A DNA stretch of 42,865 nt from Variovorax sp. JS1663 (GTDB lineage Bacteria; Pseudomonadota; Gammaproteobacteria; Burkholderiales; Burkholderiaceae_C). The translations under genes were made by a program, and so were the position numbers. Below the pieces are notes generated by a model. That model did not search any database and had not been told where the DNA came from. It saw nothing but the letters and a program-made list of their open reading frames with translations. Below are positions 39,239-42,865 of the stretch, piece after piece. Position 1 is the stretch's first letter; every line of letters begins with the position of its first letter. Location: positions 1-42,865 of the forward strand of contig NZ_LYMK01000054.1 of the NCBI RefSeq assembly GCF_002157355.1, read 5' to 3'.

Positions 39239-39513
39239 CTCGTTCGTTTCCTCAGTCGGCTTGCAATCTCGCGACCATCCGCGCTTCGCGCTTCTCGATC
39301 GTTTTTGATGTTCGTGAGGATAGCTTGACGCGAGCTTTTTATTCTTTTTGTTTTGACTTTTGCTTTTGGTGCAACGGCGCAACGCTGGATGTAGCAAGTA
39401 AGTACACAGTCGATCGGAGTCCCAGGCCCGAGGGGGCCGGGACGAGCGCAGGCGATTCGGGAGCTGGAGCTCTGCTGGAACGTTGTGTTCATGAAAGCGT
39501 GGCGGAACAACGG
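39239..39513. promoter_or_regulatory. Divergent intergenic region with A/T-rich tract and GC-rich hairpin
   Basis: 275 nt between the exonuclease (minus) and histidine-kinase (plus) starts. A T-rich stretch at 39336-39370 is the least GC-rich part nearby and probably holds the exonuclease promoter. GTCCC-A-GGCCC (39419-39429) pairs with GGGCCGGGAC (39434-39443) leaving one bulged base. No copy of the dispersed motif, though GCAACG is repeated at 39371-39382. I could not assign exact promoter boxes. Confidence 0.35.
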
Positions 39514-41124
39514 ATGAAAAATCACGCTTTCGGACGCTCGCACGGGCCGCAGGACGCTTTCGAGGCTGCGTTTCGCCCTACGATCGAGCGAGTCAAGAAT
39601 CTCTCACTACCCGTGTCCGTTTCGATCGTCAGCGCGTTGCCGCCAGCAACGCCTCCACGTACGACCACCCTTCCGATTGCAAAGAACCGCGACGCTGCCC
39701 GCTCCGCTGAGCGCCCCGCGATCGCGACGGTCAGCGCACCTAGGCAGCGGACGGTCACCGTCGACCCAGCGGCTGAATCCATAGCGCGCCGCGAGTTCAT
39801 CGGGCAAAGCTTGATGAATCGCTACATCGACGAATCCAGGGGTCGCATCACGCTCGGTGCCATCATCTGCTTTGCGATGGCTGGAATTGCCGTCAGCGCG
39901 GACATCCCTGACTGGCAGGCCTTGCTCTGGCTGGCGCTGGCCCTCGCCGGCAACTCTGCGCGGTATGTCGCGGAAAACAAGTACGCCCGCACGATGCGCC
40001 AAGCGCCGGCGCGGGAGCAATTCGCTTACCTCAGGCGGATCGCGCCGATCTACTTCTTCCTCGCTGTGGTGTGGGGTTGCTCCACCCTGCTCTTCTTCGG
40101 ACGGATGAGTTCGCTGCAGCAGTTCGCCTCTTGGTCTCTGTTGGCGGGCATGCTGTACGCCCCCATGGGAAGGCTGTCCCTGATTCCGCGCCTGTTCCGG
40201 CTCTACATCGGCGGCATCGTTTTCTCGTCGCTGCTCGGCATTACCTGGATGGTCTGGGGCGGCCCGTCCCAGGGCGCCCTTCTTTGGGTCGTTCCGGTCG
40301 CCCTCGGACAGCTGGCCCTTGCGATGCGCATCGCGGGCGACAACCAGCAGACCCAAGGCGATCACTACGGCCTGGTATTCGACCTGGCGGCCCAGAAGCG
40401 CGCAGCTGATGCCGCGGTGAAGTCCAAGAACCGGTTCCTCGCGGCCGCCGCTCATGACATGCGCCAGCCCGTGATCGCACTGTCGCTCTATGCCGAGTAC
40501 CTCGAGTCCTACCCGGATAGCCACGTGGAGGTCGGCCCGAAGATCGCGCGAGCAACGGCCGCGGTCAACAAGCTCTTCAACTCGCTTTTCGACCTGGCGC
40601 ACTTCGACACCGGGGAAGTCAAACTTACCGTCGAGCCAGTGCGCGTCGCCGAGGTGATCGACGGATTGGCCCATGTCGTGGGCCCTGTCGCAGAGGCCTC
40701 CGGGATCGAGCTGCGCGTGCGCGCAATGGACGCTCTCGTGCGAACCGATGCGACGCAGCTTCGTCGGATGGTCGCGAACGTCCTGTCCAACTCGATCAGG
40801 TACAGCAAGCCAGGCACCAGGATCCTGCTCGCCTCGCGCGTCCACCAAGGCAAGTTGCGCGTGGAAGTCTGGGATCAGGGGATCGGGATCGCTGCGGACA
40901 AGCTCCCCCACGTGTTTTCGGAGTTCTACCGCGTCGATACTTCGACTGCCCTTGCACCAGAGGGAATGGGTATCGGCTTGTCGCTGGTTGCCCGCCTGGC
41001 CGAGGCACTGAATACCAAGATCACAATCGCCTCTGTCGAAGGCCGAGGCACGCGCGTCACGATGGAGATCGGGGATGTCGACCCGGATCCTGCCAACCGC
41101 CGCATCGACCTGGCCTTGGGTTGA
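39514..41124 (+). CDS. Membrane-bound sensor histidine kinase, orphan
   Basis: Autophosphorylating sensor. From ATG 39514 (536 residues) there is an unstructured N-terminus of about 100 residues, then about six hydrophobic helices between 112 and 275 (ITLGAIICFAMAGIAVSA, IYFFLAVVWGCSTLLFFG, LYIGGIVFSSLLGITWMV, LLWVVPVALGQLALAM). HisKA follows with FLAAAAHDMRQPVIAL (His314). The ATPase domain has NVLSNSIRY (422-430), DQGIGI (454-459) and GMGIGLSL (484-491). No response-regulator gene is seen nearby. The HDMRQP form of the H-box is common in hybrid-type kinases of betaproteobacteria. The start could be later (ATG at LMNRYIDE). Copy C of the dispersed operator lies 32 nt after the stop. Confidence 0.85.
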   Translation: MKNHAFGRSHGPQDAFEAAFRPTIERVKNLSLPVSVSIVSALPPATPPRTTTLPIAKNRDAARSAERPAIATVSAPRQRTVTVDPAAESIARREFIGQSLMNRYIDESRGRITLGAIICFAMAGIAVSADIPDWQALLWLALALAGNSARYVAENKYARTMRQAPAREQFAYLRRIAPIYFFLAVVWGCSTLLFFGRMSSLQQFASWSLLAGMLYAPMGRLSLIPRLFRLYIGGIVFSSLLGITWMVWGGPSQGALLWVVPVALGQLALAMRIAGDNQQTQGDHYGLVFDLAAQKRAADAAVKSKNRFLAAAAHDMRQPVIALSLYAEYLESYPDSHVEVGPKIARATAAVNKLFNSLFDLAHFDTGEVKLTVEPVRVAEVIDGLAHVVGPVAEASGIELRVRAMDALVRTDATQLRRMVANVLSNSIRYSKPGTRILLASRVHQGKLRVEVWDQGIGIAADKLPHVFSEFYRVDTSTALAPEGMGIGLSLVARLAEALNTKITIASVEGRGTRVTMEIGDVDPDPANRRIDLALG

Positions 41125-41155
41125 GGGAAGCTGGCCTGGCTGGGGATTGATTCGA

Positions 41156-41192
41156 TCATTGTTTCGCTGCGCAACAATGAGCGCAACAATGA
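41156..41192. promoter_or_regulatory. Candidate operator, dispersed motif (copy C), with a perfect 12-bp tandem repeat
   Basis: GCGCAACAATGA occurs twice in tandem (41169-41180, 41181-41192), and its reverse complement with one mismatch (TCATTGTTTCGC) is at 41156-41167. It ends 46 nt before ATG 41238. The central ATTGTTTCGCTGCGCAA is identical to copy A. Confidence 0.55.
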
Positions 41193-41237
41193 CGTTGTGG
41201 TGGCTGACCGCCATGACCCGTCCCCTCAAGCAGATCC

Positions 41238-41475
41238 ATGCCGAAAATGTCATTGCCCTCGCTTCCCTCCTCGGTCAATCCCCGAACGATCGATCGCGAT
41301 CTGCTCATGCCGCTGACCAGGTTCGTGGCGCTGTCGCCAGGCGCGAAGCCGCGGGTATTCAAGGACGCCGTCGAGACCGATTCCTTCAACGCGATCTACG
41401 CCGATCCAAATGCGTTGACATTCGAGTACCAGGGGATCGTCGTCACGTTCGAGCAGTACTCTCGTGGACCAAATT
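41238..41475 (+). pseudogene. Gene interrupted by the second TnpB element
   Basis: Starts ATG 41238, possibly 41308 (MPLTRFVALSPGAKPRVF). It encodes about 75-80 residues ending near LTFEYQGIVVTFEQYSRGPNY before the sequence runs into the mobile element. The exact insertion point is not defined by a visible duplication, as expected for this IS family. The frame stays open into tnpB but that part is unrelated. The remainder, if any, should lie after 42573. Family unknown. Confidence 0.45.
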
Positions 41476-41488
41476 ATGATTCGACCCA

Positions 41489-42556
41489 ATGGAGCACACC
41501 AGGACCCTCAAACTGCGCATCAAGGACAAGCACGCCGCCGTGCTCTCCGCGATGGCTCGAGAGGTCAACCAAGTGTGGAACTTTTGCAATGAGACCAGTC
41601 ATCGCGCTATTCGCGAGCGCAGACAGTGGCTCTCTGGCCATGACCTGCAGAAGCTGACGAACGGCTTCAGCAAATGCGATGGCGTGCAGATCGGGTCGCC
41701 CACGACTCAACAAGTCTGCGAAGAGTACACCAAGGCTCGGAACCAGTTCAATCGATCTAAGCTACGCTGGCGCGTTTCCGACCCAAGGTCCAGCCGCTAT
41801 TCGTTAGGCTGGATTCCGTTCAAGGCCCGCGCGCTCAAGGCAAAGGGCGGCCAGGTCCGCTTCGCCGGCAAGACCTTCAGCCTTTGGGACAGCTACGGCC
41901 TGGCCGACTTCGAGCTTCGCGCCGGCAACTTCAGCCAGGACAGCCGCGGCCGCTGGTATCTCAACGTGGTGGTCAAGGCGGAGCCAAAGCCGGGCTCTGG
42001 TACCGCCAGCGTCGGAGTCGACCTCGGTCTGAAGGATGCGGTCACAACCTCCGATGGCTGCAAGCTCGAGGGCAAGTGGTACCGCGAGCTGGAGTCGGCT
42101 CTGGGCATCGCGCAGCGTGCGCGCAAGAAGGGGCGCGTCAACGCCATCCACTCCATGATTGCCAATCGCCGCAAGGACGAACTGCACAAGTTCAGCACCC
42201 GGTTGGTGAGGCAATCGGGCGCCATCTTCGTGGGCAACGTAGCCAGCGCCAAATTGGTCAAGACCAAGATGGCCAAGTCCACCCTGGATGCGGGGTGGTC
42301 CATGTTCAAGACGATGTTGGAATACAAGTGCCACAAGGCCGGTATCGTCTTCGAGGTAGTCGATGAGAACTACACAACCCAGACTTGCTCATGCTGCGGG
42401 GCCATTCCCGCCAGCAGTCCAAAGGGTAGAGCAGGTCTGCGAATAAGGGAGTGGATCTGCAGCTGCGGGGCGATGCACGATCGCGACGTCAATGCCGCAA
42501 GGAACATTCTCGCGCTGGGTCATCAGCGTCTCGCAGGAGGAATCCCCGTCCTTTAG
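41489..42556 (+). CDS. tnpB: TnpB, subfamily lacking the usual RuvC-II Glu
   Basis: Starts MEHTRTLKLRIKDKHAAVL (355 residues). Asp178 in VGVDLGLKDAV is the first RuvC residue, and the zinc finger is CSCC ... CSCG (Cys300, 303, 324, 326) followed by HDRDVNAARNI. Where canonical TnpB has the second acidic residue (I-E-D-L), this one has AIFVGNVASAKLVKTKMAKS, with Gly-Asn at 249-250. I recall that TnpB proteins of this FVGNV type form a broad proteobacterial subfamily and that rearranged RuvC-II sites have been reported, so the Glu may come from another position such as YRELESAL. It is quite different in sequence from the first TnpB in the window, so the two are independent insertions. The end AGGIPVL runs into the right-end hairpin. 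Confidence 0.9.
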   Translation: MEHTRTLKLRIKDKHAAVLSAMAREVNQVWNFCNETSHRAIRERRQWLSGHDLQKLTNGFSKCDGVQIGSPTTQQVCEEYTKARNQFNRSKLRWRVSDPRSSRYSLGWIPFKARALKAKGGQVRFAGKTFSLWDSYGLADFELRAGNFSQDSRGRWYLNVVVKAEPKPGSGTASVGVDLGLKDAVTTSDGCKLEGKWYRELESALGIAQRARKKGRVNAIHSMIANRRKDELHKFSTRLVRQSGAIFVGNVASAKLVKTKMAKSTLDAGWSMFKTMLEYKCHKAGIVFEVVDENYTTQTCSCCGAIPASSPKGRAGLRIREWICSCGAMHDRDVNAARNILALGHQRLAGGIPVL

Positions 42557-42573
42557 GGCGGGGAGGATGTCAA
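42544..42573 (+). ncRNA. Right-end hairpin of second TnpB element, putative guide-RNA 3' scaffold
   Basis: CCCCGTCC and GGGCGGGG pair around TTTA (42544-42563), then AGGATGTCAA to 42573. The stem overlaps the last codons of tnpB. The next bases, GAAGCATGTCACC, would be the guide by analogy to studied TnpB systems. Confidence 0.45.
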
Positions 42574-42865
42574 GAAGCATGTCACCACGCTGCGGAGCAA
42601 CAGCGGCAACAGCGAAGACTCCAGGGTCCCAGTGGCACTCCAATGGCGAGCTGCACGATCTCCAAAGAAGCCGCTTTGCGGGGAGCCGACGCAACGACGC
42701 CGAGCGCAACTGGGGACTGCCGCCGTCGGGTTACTGAGCGGCGCTCGACCGAACCTGCCAATCACCACCCCGATCGACACTTCAAACTCCCCCACCTGTG
42801 GACAGTCAAATTCCTCCAGGCAGGACAAGGGTTGCATTATTGATCGGTCACGCCTCGGCTGCGAT
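42574..42865. other. Right flank of the element, no assignable gene
   Basis: All three plus-strand frames are open over parts of this stretch and none is clearly coding. One frame reads to TGA at 42735-42737 (ending GLPPSGY) and could be the 3' part of the gene interrupted at 41475. A single DnaA-box-like CCTGTGGACA at about 42796 is too little to call an origin. No RNA gene seen. Confidence 0.25.

Larger units (their letters stand above)
41470..42573 (+). mobile_element. Second IS605-family element with tnpB only
   Basis: Contains only tnpB. The right end is the hairpin at 42544-42563 followed by GGATGTCAA, the same ending as the first element. The left end is uncertain, near 41470-41485. 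It interrupts the small gene starting at 41238. Confidence 0.6.

Noticed and set aside
39607..41253. Minus-strand ORF of 548 codons opposite the histidine kinase
   Set aside because: Antisense shadow; the plus strand has all kinase motifs in order.
42780..42805. DnaA-box-like CCTGTGGACA as sign of a replication origin
   Set aside because: Only one imperfect box, no AT-rich unwinding region or iterons around it.
1..42865. tRNA or rRNA genes, or a tRNA-based attachment site
   Set aside because: No cloverleaf, conserved T-loop or rRNA-like sequence noticed on either strand by eye; a tRNA-scanning program would be decisive.
1..42865. General sequencing error as the cause of all frameshifts
   Set aside because: Not fully excluded, but the 6-kb helicase, primase, kinase and protease genes are uninterrupted while breaks concentrate in accessory genes.

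Overview
The window looks like part of a large plasmid or integrative/conjugative element of a high-GC proteobacterium, most likely a betaproteobacterium of the Burkholderiales type. This rests on GC-rich codon use, Shine-Dalgarno spacing, Sec/Tat/lipoprotein signals and gene content. I see no rRNA, tRNA, ribosomal-protein or central-metabolism genes. Instead there are replication and recombination genes (DnaG-type primase, a split topoisomerase III, a 2,017-residue strawberry-notch-like SF2 helicase, a YqaJ-like exonuclease), cell-envelope enzymes, a HerA-like ATPase, a Fic protein, two TnpB elements and many genes I do not recognise. The replicon type and host species are inferences.

Layout. 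148-3017: primase, then a frameshifted gene. 3021-8523 (minus strand): four tandem paralogues that share an N-terminal VE(I/V/F)HG-x-D-x-x-W module. Three continue into HExxH metalloproteases; the fourth is only the module. A TnpB element (about 3270-4687) is inserted between the third protease and the module-only copy. 8768-16029 (minus strand): a tightly packed, partly overlapping series with topoisomerase III split into two ORFs at its head, followed by small unknown cytoplasmic proteins and three exported or unknown proteins. 16337-22913: a frameshifted membrane-protein gene, a bactofilin flanked by two bitopic proteins with the same C-terminal domain, a Tat-exported MepK-like M15 peptidase, a frameshifted gene, and a lytic transglycosylase whose N-terminus resembles the protease module. 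23163-29359: a lipoprotein, a HerA-like ATPase with an inserted DUF5710-like domain, a HAD-fold protein, a Fic protein and a decayed DUF2235/Tle1-type lipase. 29472-39238 (minus strand): a DNA-recombination block. 39514-42865: an orphan membrane histidine kinase, a gene interrupted by a second TnpB element, and its right flank.

Two cross-cutting patterns seem the most novel. (1) Five otherwise unrelated proteins end in exactly (A/V)-P-R-G, encoded with different synonymous codons and stop codons, which suggests selection on a C-terminal peptide tag. (2) A dispersed, partly palindromic DNA motif, roughly ATTGTTTCG-n-GCGMAACAAT, occurs in five non-coding stretches, mostly just upstream of gene starts, and looks like the operator of a shared regulator. 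Together with the shared N-terminal export module on cell-wall enzymes, these suggest a coordinated element-specific machinery. Its function cannot be settled from sequence alone.

Several accessory genes carry single-base or small frameshifts, while the long core genes, including the 6-kb helicase, are intact. I read this as gene decay rather than poor sequence quality.
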